A stretch of DNA of 64,000 nt, from assembly GCF_001886815.1 (NCBI RefSeq), contig NZ_CP018099.1:983501-1047500 (forward strand), read 5' to 3'. This document shows, in pieces, positions 10,565 through 20,484 of this stretch. Every line of letters begins with the position of its first letter. Position 1 is the stretch's first letter. Both the position numbers and the translations under genes were made by a program. The notes beneath the pieces are model-generated. The model had not been told where the DNA came from, ran no database searches, and was given only the letters and a program-made list of their open reading frames with translations. This stretch comes from Caldithrix abyssi DSM 13497. GTDB lineage: Bacteria; Calditrichota; Calditrichia; Calditrichales; Calditrichaceae.

Positions 10565-13500
10565 ATGAAAATAAGAATTGTTTTTTTGTTGATGTTTGTT
10601 CTGCCATTTTTATTAAAAGCCGGCCGTAAGTTTGCTGAAAAAAAAGGCGCGCCCGTAACAGATTACAACCACTTTACCATTATCGAAAACGATATGTGGC
10701 GCTATTGGATTGATTACCAGGGTAGCCTGGGAAAACATCCATTAAACACGCAGGGCGGTTTTTTTACAGTGAATAAGGTGCCGGTGATTTTCCTCGACGG
10801 TTTTGTGTGGGGCGGCATGGTTGAGGATTCTACTTCCACGGAACCGCTGGACTTATTGCGCGTGGGCGGAATTACCTATCGGGCGGCAACCATTCCCGGT
10901 CGAATTGTGGAAAATAACGGTCAGCTGAGCGTTGATCCGACCTTTCAACGGCTGTTTAAGGTTCGGAAAAACTGGCGCACGCTAAGCCGCGCCCAGCTTG
11001 AAGATGAGTTAAGAGTTGTTTTTCAACTTAAAGACGAGATTATCCCGGAGATCATGGTTTCGGAACTAAGAAACTGGTACGCCGACAACTGGAAGAACTG
11101 GCCGACTGATGCCGGCGCGCCGTTCAACGATGTGAATGGCAATGGCGTTTACGATCCCGTGCTGGATGAAAACGGCTATCCTTTAAGCGATATGGGCGAC
11201 TATCCCGGCATTGCCGAAGCCGATCAGGTCGTTTGGCTGGTGGTCAATGATCTTGATCAGATGCGAGTGGAGGAAGTTTTTGACACGCCCTCCATCGGGC
11301 TGGAAGTTCAAATTACGCTCTGGACCTACGAAAGCGATTTTTTGCCGCTTTCACAGACTGTTTTTGAACGTTATGTTGTTGTTAATAAATCCGACAAAAC
11401 GATTGAAAACATGTATTTTAGCAAGTTTGTCGATCCGGATCTCGGAGATTATGGCAATGATCTGGTGGGCTGTGATTCAACGTTGAATCTGGGTTATGTT
11501 TACAATGCTTCCTTTGAAGATTTCGAATTTAAAAAATACAGGATGCCGCCGGCGGTGGTGGGCTTTGGCCTGTTGCAGGGCCCTGTGGTTCAAACGGGTA
11601 ACCCGCTGGATACGGCAATGGTTAATTTTGAACAAAAAACGGGCTATCGTAATTTGCCCATGAGCAGCTTCAATTACCTGGCAGCCGGTAGCGATTGGGG
11701 ACATCCGGACTATGGCATAATTGAAATGGCCATCTTTTATTACAATCTAATGCGCGGCTACGCTCCCTATCCAGACTTGTTAAATCCCCTACCTGTGATC
11801 TTTCGAAGCGGGCCGCAAAAGGGCCAGATTACGCGATTTCCGCTCAGCGGCGATCCGGTAAACGATCCCACGGCACAGTGGGGCGACATTGACGGTCAGG
11901 GCGAAAACCTTCCGCCGGGCGATCGCCGTTTGATGATCAATGTTGGGCCGTTCACCATGAAACCGCATGACCGTCAGGAAGTGATTTACGCGGTGACAGG
12001 CGGCGTTGGTAACGATCATCGCCAGGGCATTGTTCAATTGAAATCGTTTAATCAAATTTTAGAAGATATGATCGATCGGGACTTAAGGCCTGTTAATCCC
12101 GAACCTCCGGCGCCGCGCGTTAAGGCCTCGCCCTTTGATGAGTTTGTGGTGCTAAACTGGGGCTGGGATGTGAAAAACGTGGAAGAAATCGAGAAAAAAG
12201 TTCGCCACGGCTATCGCTTTGAGGGATACAATGTTTATCAGTTGCCCGATTCGCAGGCCAACCTGGAAGATCCGCGTACGGTAAAGCTGGCAACGTTTGA
12301 TCGCATCAATGGCGTTTATTCTATAGAAGGGCTACGCTATCTGCCAGATAAACGACGATATGTCAGAACCGTGGTTCAGGAAGGAACGGATTCCGGCATC
12401 CAATATTATTTTATTGCCCGCGGCGATTCCATCAATGGCCGCCCCTTTTACCGCGGCTCTACCTATTACTTTGCCGTGACCAGCTATAACTACAATCCGC
12501 AATCCGGAGATGTGGCCGCCCTGGAATCGGACTATCAGTTGATTAAAGTCACCGTCCAGCCCGCCAAACCTGGCAACCGCTATCTGGCGGAACCCGAAGA
12601 GAGCATAGAGGTGACGGCCTCGCACGAAAGCGATTTTCAATGCCAGGTTCAGGTTGTCGATCCTGCTGCGCTTACCGGGCATCAATATCAGGTTTATTTC
12701 ACGCAGGATGAAGATACCACTTCGGAAACATTTGGCCAATGGGTGTGGAATTTAAAAGACGTAACCCTCAGTGCGGATGTTTTGAAAAATCAACCGATCA
12801 AAACTTTGGAGGGTAATTTTTTTCAGCAAACAAAGGGAAATGATTTTTTAATCGTCGATGGCTTGCAGGTAAAGGTGTGGCAACCGCCCATTACTTTAAA
12901 AGCCATTGTACAGGTGGCCGACGCCGAAGGCCCTTTAACCGAAGATGAGTTCGATGCCCGGGGCGCCCCGTATGGCGGGAACTATGTGTGGCAGAGTCTC
13001 AGCTCGCCCAATGACGCCAATCGCTTTTACCTGAGCGGAGGAGAAGGGGGAAGCCTTGAGCGGATCATGACCGGACTGGGCAATGCCATGAACCATGATT
13101 TTGAATTGCGCTTTACTGAAAGCGGTGGTTACTATTTGTGGTGGGCAGAAGACAGCAACCAGCTTGCGGCGCGTGTTCCGTTTGAAGCCTGGGATGTGGG
13201 CCGGGGAACGTATGACGATGCTACCGACGATATCCGCTGTTTAACGGGCGGTTATTCGGGCGGAGCAACGCCCGGCGTTTTCGATTTTGCCTATCAGGAC
13301 CCTGCTTTCGGTTTTCCGGCAACGGATTGGATCGATATTCGCAAACCAATAAATGAACAGGGGAGTTACCCGGTATTTGCGCAGGATATCGAAAGCGGCG
13401 TTTTTAGTTACAGTTGGTGGGATAACAGTGTGGAAATTTTGTCAGGCATCATCATTTGTGATTATGGCGGCGCGGCCACCTTACCGCCAACCAATACGGT

Positions 13501-13918
13501 GATCCGTTTTATCACCACCAAAGGCCCGGATGAAAATTTGACTTTTACCTTTAACGCGCCAGGCAAAATCGAAAATGATCCGGAATTGATGAAAAAAGAC
13601 GTGGAAAAAATTAACGTTTTTCCCAATCCATATTACGCGGCCAGCAGCATGGAACCCGATCGTTTTACGCACTTTGTAACCTTTAACCATCTGCCGCCGC
13701 ATGCCATCATTCGCATTTTTACATTAAACGGCGCTCTGGTGCGCAAGCTGGAAAAGCGGGACGACAGCCAGTTTTTCCGTTGGGATTTGAAGAACGAAAA
13801 GGGCTGGCGCGTGGCCAGCGGCCTGTACATCGTGCATATCGACATGCCGGAGCTGGGCAAACAGAAAGTTCTGAAATTGATGGTCATTACAGGAGAGGAG
13901 ACGCTGGATTATTATTAA
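10565..13918 (+). CDS. Large secreted T9SS-cargo paralogue (copy 4)
   Basis: A 1,117-residue paralogue with signal peptide (MKIRIVFLLMFVLPFLLKA), a DVNGNGVYDPVLDENGYP calcium-loop-like motif, the Fn3-like region and the variant Por sorting domain. GAGG lies about 6 nt before the ATG. It is separated from copy 3 by 195 bp that hold no gene, so it may have its own promoter. The coding sequence is more GC-rich than copy 2. It converges on the sensor kinase gene, 215 bp away, with no clear terminator between them. The family resembles large uncharacterised secreted proteins of Calditrichota and Ignavibacteria; no enzymatic motif was seen. Confidence 0.88.
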   Translation: MKIRIVFLLMFVLPFLLKAGRKFAEKKGAPVTDYNHFTIIENDMWRYWIDYQGSLGKHPLNTQGGFFTVNKVPVIFLDGFVWGGMVEDSTSTEPLDLLRVGGITYRAATIPGRIVENNGQLSVDPTFQRLFKVRKNWRTLSRAQLEDELRVVFQLKDEIIPEIMVSELRNWYADNWKNWPTDAGAPFNDVNGNGVYDPVLDENGYPLSDMGDYPGIAEADQVVWLVVNDLDQMRVEEVFDTPSIGLEVQITLWTYESDFLPLSQTVFERYVVVNKSDKTIENMYFSKFVDPDLGDYGNDLVGCDSTLNLGYVYNASFEDFEFKKYRMPPAVVGFGLLQGPVVQTGNPLDTAMVNFEQKTGYRNLPMSSFNYLAAGSDWGHPDYGIIEMAIFYYNLMRGYAPYPDLLNPLPVIFRSGPQKGQITRFPLSGDPVNDPTAQWGDIDGQGENLPPGDRRLMINVGPFTMKPHDRQEVIYAVTGGVGNDHRQGIVQLKSFNQILEDMIDRDLRPVNPEPPAPRVKASPFDEFVVLNWGWDVKNVEEIEKKVRHGYRFEGYNVYQLPDSQANLEDPRTVKLATFDRINGVYSIEGLRYLPDKRRYVRTVVQEGTDSGIQYYFIARGDSINGRPFYRGSTYYFAVTSYNYNPQSGDVAALESDYQLIKVTVQPAKPGNRYLAEPEESIEVTASHESDFQCQVQVVDPAALTGHQYQVYFTQDEDTTSETFGQWVWNLKDVTLSADVLKNQPIKTLEGNFFQQTKGNDFLIVDGLQVKVWQPPITLKAIVQVADAEGPLTEDEFDARGAPYGGNYVWQSLSSPNDANRFYLSGGEGGSLERIMTGLGNAMNHDFELRFTESGGYYLWWAEDSNQLAARVPFEAWDVGRGTYDDATDDIRCLTGGYSGGATPGVFDFAYQDPAFGFPATDWIDIRKPINEQGSYPVFAQDIESGVFSYSWWDNSVEILSGIIICDYGGAATLPPTNTVIRFITTKGPDENLTFTFNAPGKIENDPELMKKDVEKINVFPNPYYAASSMEPDRFTHFVTFNHLPPHAIIRIFTLNGALVRKLEKRDDSQFFRWDLKNEKGWRVASGLYIVHIDMPELGKQKVLKLMVITGEETLDYY

Positions 13919-14133
13919 AAAGATTGTTTTTTTCTTGAAGGGAATACTGTTTTAACGTGTGATTACGTAACGTGTAACAAGAAATGAGTTGGCCCGGCAA
14001 ATGAAAGCGTTGAAGCATCCCTCATCTGTCTCACAAACTGTGTACAGATGTAATTAAAGGAAAGAGCCTGTCATGAAAGGTGTTCAGCATCTGGCTAAAT
14101 AAAAGCTTTTGCTTGTGGCTGCGCGCTCTCGGC

Positions 14134-17100
14134 TTATTGATCGCTGTTCAGCGCTTCGCCGAGCACTTTGTTTAATTCATCCAGAGTAAAGGGCTTGCTT
14201 AAACGTCCCACAAAGCCGTGATGCTGAAAATTGGCCAGCAGACTATCGGTGGAGTATCCGCTGGCCACGATCACTTTGGCGGAGGGGTCAATTTTTAATA
14301 TTTGGCTAATGGCTTCTTTGCCGCCCATTCCGCCGCGGATGGTCAGGTCCATGATAACCGCGTCAAAACGCTGCTTCTTTTCCAGGGCCTGTTTGTATTT
14401 TTCGATGGCTTCTTCGCCATCTTTGGCAAATTCGGCTTCCACGCCAATCATTTCCAGAAAGCTGCCCATCAGTTCAAGGATAAATTCTTCATCGTCCATA
14501 ACCAGCACGCGTTTGCCTTTAAAGGAGTCAATTTTCATGTCCTGTTTCTTCTCGACCACATCCTGTTCCGGAAAGGCTGGCAGCCAGATGGTAAAGGTCG
14601 TTCCCCGGCCCAGTTCCGAATCAACCTTTATATGGCCGCCATGTTTTTTTATGATGGCGTATGTGGTAGCCAGTCCTAAACCGCTGCCTCTTTGTTTGGT
14701 GGTAAAATAGGGGTCGAAAATTTTATCAAGATTTTCGCGCTGGATGCCTAACCCCGTATCTGTGATTTGAATTTCCACATAGTGGTCTTTTTCAATCTCG
14801 GGCATTAAGCGAGCGATTTCTTTTTTGTTGCAATTTTTGGCTTTAACTACAAGCTGGCCGCCGCCGGGCATGGCCTGGATGGCATTAATGACCAGATTGT
14901 TAATGGCCTGATTGATCTGGCCTTTATCCGCTTCAACGGGCCACAAATCGTCGTCAATGATAAACTTGCAAGAGACATTGGAACCGCGCAAAGCAAATTC
15001 CACATTCTCGATTAATATCTTTTTTAATGAAATGATTTCTTTAACGGGTTCGCCGCCTTTGGCAAAGGTAAGTAGCTGTTTGGTTAAGCGCGAGGCGTTT
15101 TGTGCGGCTTCTTCTATGCCGTCCAGATATTTTTGAATATCCTGGCGTTCCTGCCAGTTGAGCTTGGCCAGCTGCGCGTTGCCCAATATTCCGGCCAGAA
15201 TATTGTTAAAATCATGGGCAATACCGCCGGCCAGCAGACCGATAGATTCCAGCTTTTGAGATTTTAAAATTTCGTTTTCCAGTTGTCGTTCGGCGCTAAT
15301 GTCTCTGAATACCCACACATAGCCAGAGCCCTCTCCATTTTCACCTTTAATTTTTGACCAACTGATATTGAGAAACTTCTTTTCTTTGCTGTCAGAAGAG
15401 GTGAGCAGCGCATAAAAATAGGGCGGGGCATTTTCCTGATCCTCCCATTGCTGGACGTACTCCGGCAAATGAATCTCTGTGTTTTCATCTTCATCTTTTA
15501 ACTGGAGAATTTCGTTTAGTGGTTTCCCCATGGCTTCTTTTATAGAAATGCCTAAAATCTTTCCAGCGCTGTCATTTAGCAGCAGAATTTTCCCCTCTAA
15601 ATCCGTGCGCACCACGCCATCGCCAATGGATTTAAGCGTAATTTCAAGCTGTCGCCGTTCTTCGCGTAACGAGGCTTGCGCTTTTTTGCGTTGTTCCGTC
15701 TCCTTTTTAAGCAGTTTATAACTTTGTCGAATATCTTCCGTACGTTCCAGAACCTGCTGCTCTAACAGTAAATTGCGTCTTTTCAGGTACGATTCGCGTG
15801 CGTGGACTATTACATAGATCAAACCAAGCATTAAAAGCGCTGTAGAGAAGATAAAGAGATTGGTTTTATACCAGGGACGTAAGATGATAAAAGACACAGA
15901 CCTCTGAGCAACAATTTGATGGGTGAAAGGGTCTGCCAGAAAGAGCAGAAAGGTGTATGCGCCGTCAGGCAGATTGGTGTAGTCAACATACTGAACTTTG
16001 CTGTCGCTTAAAAAAACGGTATCCTGATCAAAACCTTTTAACCAATAGGCCAATTTTAAAGAAGGTCCATTGCCAAAATCGATTTTATTTAAATGAAAGC
16101 GGAGCGCGTTTTTGCTGGAAGGTAATACGATTTCTGCTGGAAACGGATAATTGAAAAGCGAATCTTCCAGCTCAATGGCATTAATGTAAAATTTAGGAAC
16201 GAGATCCGGATAATTTTTCTTTTTATAGTAATGAACCAGCCCGTCAACGCCTCCAAACCAGTAATCATTGTGGGCTGTCATGCAGCGCGCGCCCATATTA
16301 AATTCTGTGGTAACCAGCCCGTTCTTTTTATTATAGATGCGGACTCTGCCGTGTTGCATTTTATATAAGCCATAGCTGGTTAGCGCCCAGATCTCTGTTT
16401 TGGTGGGCAAAACGTCCCACACCGTTTTGTTAAGAGGCAACAGCAACTCAAAATGGCTGCCGTCCCATTTGCAAAGGCCTTTAGAATTGCCAATATACAG
16501 ATTGTTCTCATCATCGGGACGAATGGCAAAGAACTGCTCCAGCGAATCCGGCGGATGTAGTTGACGCCATGTTTGATTATCAAGAAACTGTAGTCCATTA
16601 CCGTTTGTAGCGATGATGAGGCGGTCCTTTTTATCTTTGGCTACGCCCCAGATCGATACACGCCGTTTTTTAAGGTTGTAAGAAAGGTCGATGAGGTTGC
16701 CGTTGCTAATTTTAAAAAGCTGACGATGCGCAACGATATACAAATCTCCGTCAATCTGTTCAAAACGACGCAGGTACATTCCTTTGAAAAAGTGTGTCCA
16801 TTTATTTTGAATAAGGCGGTTATTCTCAACAATGAATAATCCACGTGTGGTGGCAAGCCAGAGCTGGTTATTAATTGGTTTTATATCGTGAACGGAATTG
16901 CCGCGTAAAGCTTCATCTAAAAAAGCCAGTTTTTCAAAATTTTGCCCTGCCAATTTAAATATTCCATCGCTTTTAGTGGCGATCAAAACGTTGCCAGCAG
17001 GGTCCTTGCCGATAGCGCGAATATAGGTATCGGTTAAACCGGATTCCTTGCCAAAATTTTCAAAATTTCGGTTGGGGTAAACATAGAGTCCGCGATATGT

Positions 17101-18042
17101 ACCGATAAATAAAGCGCCCTGTTCGTCGATTAGGGTGGATTTGGAATAAAATCCGTCATCGGCGTGTAAGATTTCTATCAGCCGATCATTTTTAAAATGC
17201 AGCACGCCGCCGGGCTTGGAGGCCAGATTGATCCAGATATCCTGGTTGTTGGGAGTATAAATGGATGAAACAAAAACTTCCGGAAATGAACGGTTTAGCA
17301 TTCTGGTTAAATCCGGCCGCTCCTTGATGAAAAAACCTCTGTTGGTGCCAATCCAGACTTCCCCGGAAGGCAATGGTAAAATGGTGCGGATCTCATTGGA
17401 AGGAAGACCGTCTTTTGTTGTTAGGTGTGCTATTAATTTTGTCCCATCAAAGGCCTGAAGGCCACTGTCAAAGCTCCCAACCCAATAGTTGCCGTTATAA
17501 TCTTTCGCGCCGCAAAGGATTTTGCTGACAATCTCTCCTTTGCGGTCATCCAGATGCAAAATAAGAGAATCATTTTTTACAACATAAAGTCCGCCTGGTT
17601 CGGCGCCAATTAAAATTTCATTATCATAGGTCTTAATCATAAAATTAATGTGTAAAGTAGAAAGCGCGCCGTTCAGTGAAATTTGTCTTAATTTATTATT
17701 GTAGAGCTCCCATACGCCGTTCGAAATGGTGGAAATCCACATTATACCGGGTTCTTTTTCGATAATGCCAGTAACCAGACGAAAGGGATAGCCGTTTTCT
17801 TCGTTAAATACTTGAAAAGAAGAACCGTCGAACCTTGCCGCTCCTTCATTGGTGGCCAGCCATAAAAAGCCGTAAGCATCTTGAACTAAGCTTGATATAA
17901 TCGACTGGGGAAGGCCGTTGTCAACCGTATAACGAATGTATGGATAATGGGGCGAGGGATAACCATTAGATTCCACGGCAAATAGATCGAAGGTTAAAAA
18001 GAGAGAAAGGATAATGACAAAATAGACCGTTCTTTTATACAT
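14134..18042 (-). CDS. Hybrid sensor histidine kinase with regulator-propeller sensor and receiver domain
   Basis: A 1,302-residue membrane sensor. Order: signal peptide (1-22); two-component-regulator propeller repeats filling residues about 30-620, expected to form two seven-bladed propellers outside the cytoplasm; a Y_Y_Y-type Ig domain (about 640-725); one membrane segment (about 738-757); a coiled coil; a PAS domain (about 797-910); and HisKA with the phosphoacceptor in GGIAHDFNN (His943). The ATPase domain has an N-box near 1044, DTGLG at 1095 and GSGLGL near 1120. The receiver domain carries acidic Asp1182/1183, phospho-acceptor Asp1232 and Lys1283. Unlike the hybrid regulators of Bacteroides, which end in an AraC DNA-binding domain, this one ends after the receiver, so output must pass to another protein. 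It probably senses an extracellular polymer or its breakdown product; the ligand is unknown. Confidence 0.93.
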   Translation of the reverse strand: MYKRTVYFVIILSLFLTFDLFAVESNGYPSPHYPYIRYTVDNGLPQSIISSLVQDAYGFLWLATNEGAARFDGSSFQVFNEENGYPFRLVTGIIEKEPGIMWISTISNGVWELYNNKLRQISLNGALSTLHINFMIKTYDNEILIGAEPGGLYVVKNDSLILHLDDRKGEIVSKILCGAKDYNGNYWVGSFDSGLQAFDGTKLIAHLTTKDGLPSNEIRTILPLPSGEVWIGTNRGFFIKERPDLTRMLNRSFPEVFVSSIYTPNNQDIWINLASKPGGVLHFKNDRLIEILHADDGFYSKSTLIDEQGALFIGTYRGLYVYPNRNFENFGKESGLTDTYIRAIGKDPAGNVLIATKSDGIFKLAGQNFEKLAFLDEALRGNSVHDIKPINNQLWLATTRGLFIVENNRLIQNKWTHFFKGMYLRRFEQIDGDLYIVAHRQLFKISNGNLIDLSYNLKKRRVSIWGVAKDKKDRLIIATNGNGLQFLDNQTWRQLHPPDSLEQFFAIRPDDENNLYIGNSKGLCKWDGSHFELLLPLNKTVWDVLPTKTEIWALTSYGLYKMQHGRVRIYNKKNGLVTTEFNMGARCMTAHNDYWFGGVDGLVHYYKKKNYPDLVPKFYINAIELEDSLFNYPFPAEIVLPSSKNALRFHLNKIDFGNGPSLKLAYWLKGFDQDTVFLSDSKVQYVDYTNLPDGAYTFLLFLADPFTHQIVAQRSVSFIILRPWYKTNLFIFSTALLMLGLIYVIVHARESYLKRRNLLLEQQVLERTEDIRQSYKLLKKETEQRKKAQASLREERRQLEITLKSIGDGVVRTDLEGKILLLNDSAGKILGISIKEAMGKPLNEILQLKDEDENTEIHLPEYVQQWEDQENAPPYFYALLTSSDSKEKKFLNISWSKIKGENGEGSGYVWVFRDISAERQLENEILKSQKLESIGLLAGGIAHDFNNILAGILGNAQLAKLNWQERQDIQKYLDGIEEAAQNASRLTKQLLTFAKGGEPVKEIISLKKILIENVEFALRGSNVSCKFIIDDDLWPVEADKGQINQAINNLVINAIQAMPGGGQLVVKAKNCNKKEIARLMPEIEKDHYVEIQITDTGLGIQRENLDKIFDPYFTTKQRGSGLGLATTYAIIKKHGGHIKVDSELGRGTTFTIWLPAFPEQDVVEKKQDMKIDSFKGKRVLVMDDEEFILELMGSFLEMIGVEAEFAKDGEEAIEKYKQALEKKQRFDAVIMDLTIRGGMGGKEAISQILKIDPSAKVIVASGYSTDSLLANFQHHGFVGRLSKPFTLDELNKVLGEALNSDQ

Positions 18043-18326
18043 AATTTTATTCAGACTTTCTTTTTAATAATTATTACCTAATATTCGGGAAAAAAGCAAA
18101 ATAATTTAATAGAAATCTCCGTTAAAATCGCCACAGATGGTAGGATTGTTTATTTTTTGACCTTTTCACAGGTTTTAATTAAAGAAATTGATGAAGCTAC
18201 ATTAATAGCCGCCTCTCATACATTTCATGGATTAACATTTTACAAAGGGCAAAGCCGCTGCCCTGCTTTTTTCGTTGATAAAAAAAACTCTCCCGCCGGG
18301 AGGAGAGTTTTTCTAACGTTGTTCGT
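18043..18326. other. Intergenic region between ABC operon end and kinase start
   Basis: About 280 bp. It contains the terminator of the ABC operon and presumably the kinase promoter; nothing else stands out. Confidence 0.5.
18283..18312 (-). terminator. Rho-independent terminator of the ABC transporter operon
   Basis: Read on the minus strand, an 11-bp stem (AAAAACTCTCC pairing with GGAGAGTTTTT) with an 8-nt loop ends in a T run. It lies 15 bp after the stop of the permease gene. Confidence 0.9.
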
Positions 18327-19583
18327 TTAATATTTGATCCATTTTATAATTTCTGGGAATGTCGCCCGCTTGCCGTACATTAAAATGCCCACTCTAAAGA
18401 TTTTAGCCACCAACCAGATGAGCACGGCAATGGTCAATAAAAGTATCACAATAGAAAGTAGAATTTGAATGAACGGCGGATTGGCCAGATTGATGCGCGC
18501 AAACATAATAATCGGCGAAAAGAACGGAATCAGGGATAAACTGGTTACAACCGTTGAATTGGGATCTTTAACAATGGTGCCAATCATAACCAGAGGGATA
18601 ACCAGCAGAAAGACAACCGGAGTGGCCAGCCCCTGCGCTTCTTGTTCGGAACTGACCATCGCCCCGATGGCGGCGTAAAGAGTGGAAAAGAGGAAATAAC
18701 CTAAAATATAGAATAATACGAAATATAAAAAAGTTACTGGACTGATCGAAAACCAGGATACGGTTAAAAATTTCCCTGAAGCAAAAGCGACAGCCAGTCC
18801 AACGATCACCCAGATGGCGTATTGCGTTAAACCGACCATCCCCTGCCCAAGAATTTTCCCGGCCATAAATTGAAAGGCGTTCATTCCGGAAAGAATGGTC
18901 TCCACAATGCGCGAATTTTTTTCCTGAATGATGCTGCGCATGATCGAGTTGGCATAGAGTATGATAGTCATATAAATGATAAAAATAAAGATAAAGGTCG
19001 TAAAGTATTCGCTCATGAATCCGCCTTTGGATTCCTTGCGTCCTTTTAAGATTTTGTAGGTTTCCAGTTTTACCGGTTTAATTAATTTATTAATCGTTTC
19101 TGGCTCCAGGCCGGAAAGCATTAAACGATGGTCGGAAACCAGCTTAGACAGCGTGCTTTTGAATCTGGAAGTTAAATCAAAGTCACCCACATTGCGGGCA
19201 AAAAAATCGACTTTTCCTGTGGAGTCAATATTTTGCGGAATGACCAACAAAACATCGATCTCTTCCGCCTTAATCAAGTCCTTTTCTTTTTTGATTATCT
19301 TTTCAAAATCCATGCTGGTGATTTCAATGGATTTTAATAAAAATTTAGGCTTGCCGTTTTTAAGCGTGTCCGTTAAAACCTCGGTTAATCGAGGATACAG
19401 CCAGCCGGTTTGATCGACGATGTGTATGCGCGTTTGTTTTTGCGTTTCCATCATCACTAAAAGGCTGGGTAAAACAGCCATGGCAATCATGATAAGGGGC
19501 ATGATTAATGTTAAAATAAGAAAGCTCTTTTTAAAAACCGCTTCTTTATATTCCCGTTTAATAATCGTCCATACTTTATGCAT
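18327..19583 (-). CDS. ABC-2 type transporter permease (NatB/YhaP-like)
   Basis: A 418-residue membrane protein of the ABC-2 permease family. One membrane helix near the N-terminus (after MHKVWTIIKREYKEA) is followed by an extracytoplasmic domain of about 150 residues. A C-terminal bundle of five or six helices contains the usual SRIVETILS and EQEAQGLATP patterns between helices. The start at 19583 is chosen because GGGAGG sits just upstream; a TTG seven codons earlier lacks this. The gene overlaps the end of the ATPase gene by 8 bp, so translation is coupled and the two form one exporter. Relatives export sodium, peptides or drugs; the substrate here is unknown. Confidence 0.88.
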   Translation of the reverse strand: MHKVWTIIKREYKEAVFKKSFLILTLIMPLIMIAMAVLPSLLVMMETQKQTRIHIVDQTGWLYPRLTEVLTDTLKNGKPKFLLKSIEITSMDFEKIIKKEKDLIKAEEIDVLLVIPQNIDSTGKVDFFARNVGDFDLTSRFKSTLSKLVSDHRLMLSGLEPETINKLIKPVKLETYKILKGRKESKGGFMSEYFTTFIFIFIIYMTIILYANSIMRSIIQEKNSRIVETILSGMNAFQFMAGKILGQGMVGLTQYAIWVIVGLAVAFASGKFLTVSWFSISPVTFLYFVLFYILGYFLFSTLYAAIGAMVSSEQEAQGLATPVVFLLVIPLVMIGTIVKDPNSTVVTSLSLIPFFSPIIMFARINLANPPFIQILLSIVILLLTIAVLIWLVAKIFRVGILMYGKRATFPEIIKWIKY

Positions 19584-20484
19584 GATGTTCACCTCCCTTA
19601 ACAAGACTGATAAAGATTTCGTTTAAAGAAGAGCGTTTAGCCTGCACGCGATAAATTTCAATATGTGGGATAATGTTTTCCAGCAGTTCGTTTACCGAAT
19701 GCCCGTCTTTTAACTGGACTTCAACAAAATTACCAAAATCGTTGAATTTTTCCACAAACGGAAGTTTTTCGATGATTTTTCCGTCGCCTTTGTATTCCAG
19801 CTGTACAGAGTTGTGCCCGTATTGTTGTTGAATTTTATCCAGCTCGCCGTCCAGAACTTTTTGTCCTTTATTGATTAAATACACATGATCGCAAATTTTT
19901 TCAGCCGCGTCCATCATGTGCGTGGAAAGAATTATGGCTTTGCCCTGTTCTTTAAATTCCATAATAATTTCTTTTACCAGGTTTACATTTACCGGGTCCA
20001 GGCCGGAAAACGGTTCGTCCAAAATTAAAAGTTGCGGATCGTGCAGAAAGGAACCGATGAGCTGTACTTTTTGCTGATTTCCTTTGGAAAGTTCTTCGAC
20101 TTTAAAATGGCCCATGGTTGCAAGATCAAAACGTTTTAACCATAAATCAACCTGTTCGTCCAGGCCGGCGCCTCTCATATCGTGAAGCTCGCCTAAAAAC
20201 TTTAAAAATTCATGAACTTTCATTTTAGGATAAACGCCTCGTTCTTCTGGCAAATAGCCGATTTTAGCTTTAAGCGAATCTTCCATGGGCTGGTTAAAGA
20301 GGGTGATTTTACCGGAGTCCGGCACAATGATATTCATAATCATGCGGATGGTGGTGGTTTTGCCGGCGCCGTTAGGACCCAATAGCCCGTAGATTTTTCC
20401 CGTTTCAATTTTTAAAGACACTTCTTTAACGGCATGCACGCCATCAAATGATTTGTTTATATTTTCGACTTTCAGTACTTCCAT
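19576..20484 (-). CDS. ABC transporter ATP-binding protein (NatA/YhaQ-like)
   Basis: A 302-residue ATPase with every motif intact: Walker A GPNGAGKT (36-43), signature LSKGN (132-136), Walker B LLILDE (152-157) and switch His189 in ILSTH. After the ~220-residue ATPase core a C-terminal extension resembles the DUF4162 tail found in ABC-2 exporters of the NatA type. It is first in a two-gene operon with the overlapping permease. It would power export from the cytoplasmic face. Confidence 0.92.
   Translation of the reverse strand: MEVLKVENINKSFDGVHAVKEVSLKIETGKIYGLLGPNGAGKTTTIRMIMNIIVPDSGKITLFNQPMEDSLKAKIGYLPEERGVYPKMKVHEFLKFLGELHDMRGAGLDEQVDLWLKRFDLATMGHFKVEELSKGNQQKVQLIGSFLHDPQLLILDEPFSGLDPVNVNLVKEIIMEFKEQGKAIILSTHMMDAAEKICDHVYLINKGQKVLDGELDKIQQQYGHNSVQLEYKGDGKIIEKLPFVEKFNDFGNFVEVQLKDGHSVNELLENIIPHIEIYRVQAKRSSLNEIFISLVKGGEHHA

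Noticed and set aside
14231-14710. Long open frames antisense to the sensor kinase receiver and ATPase domains
   Set aside because: The kinase domains on the minus strand are unmistakable; the antisense frames are shadows.
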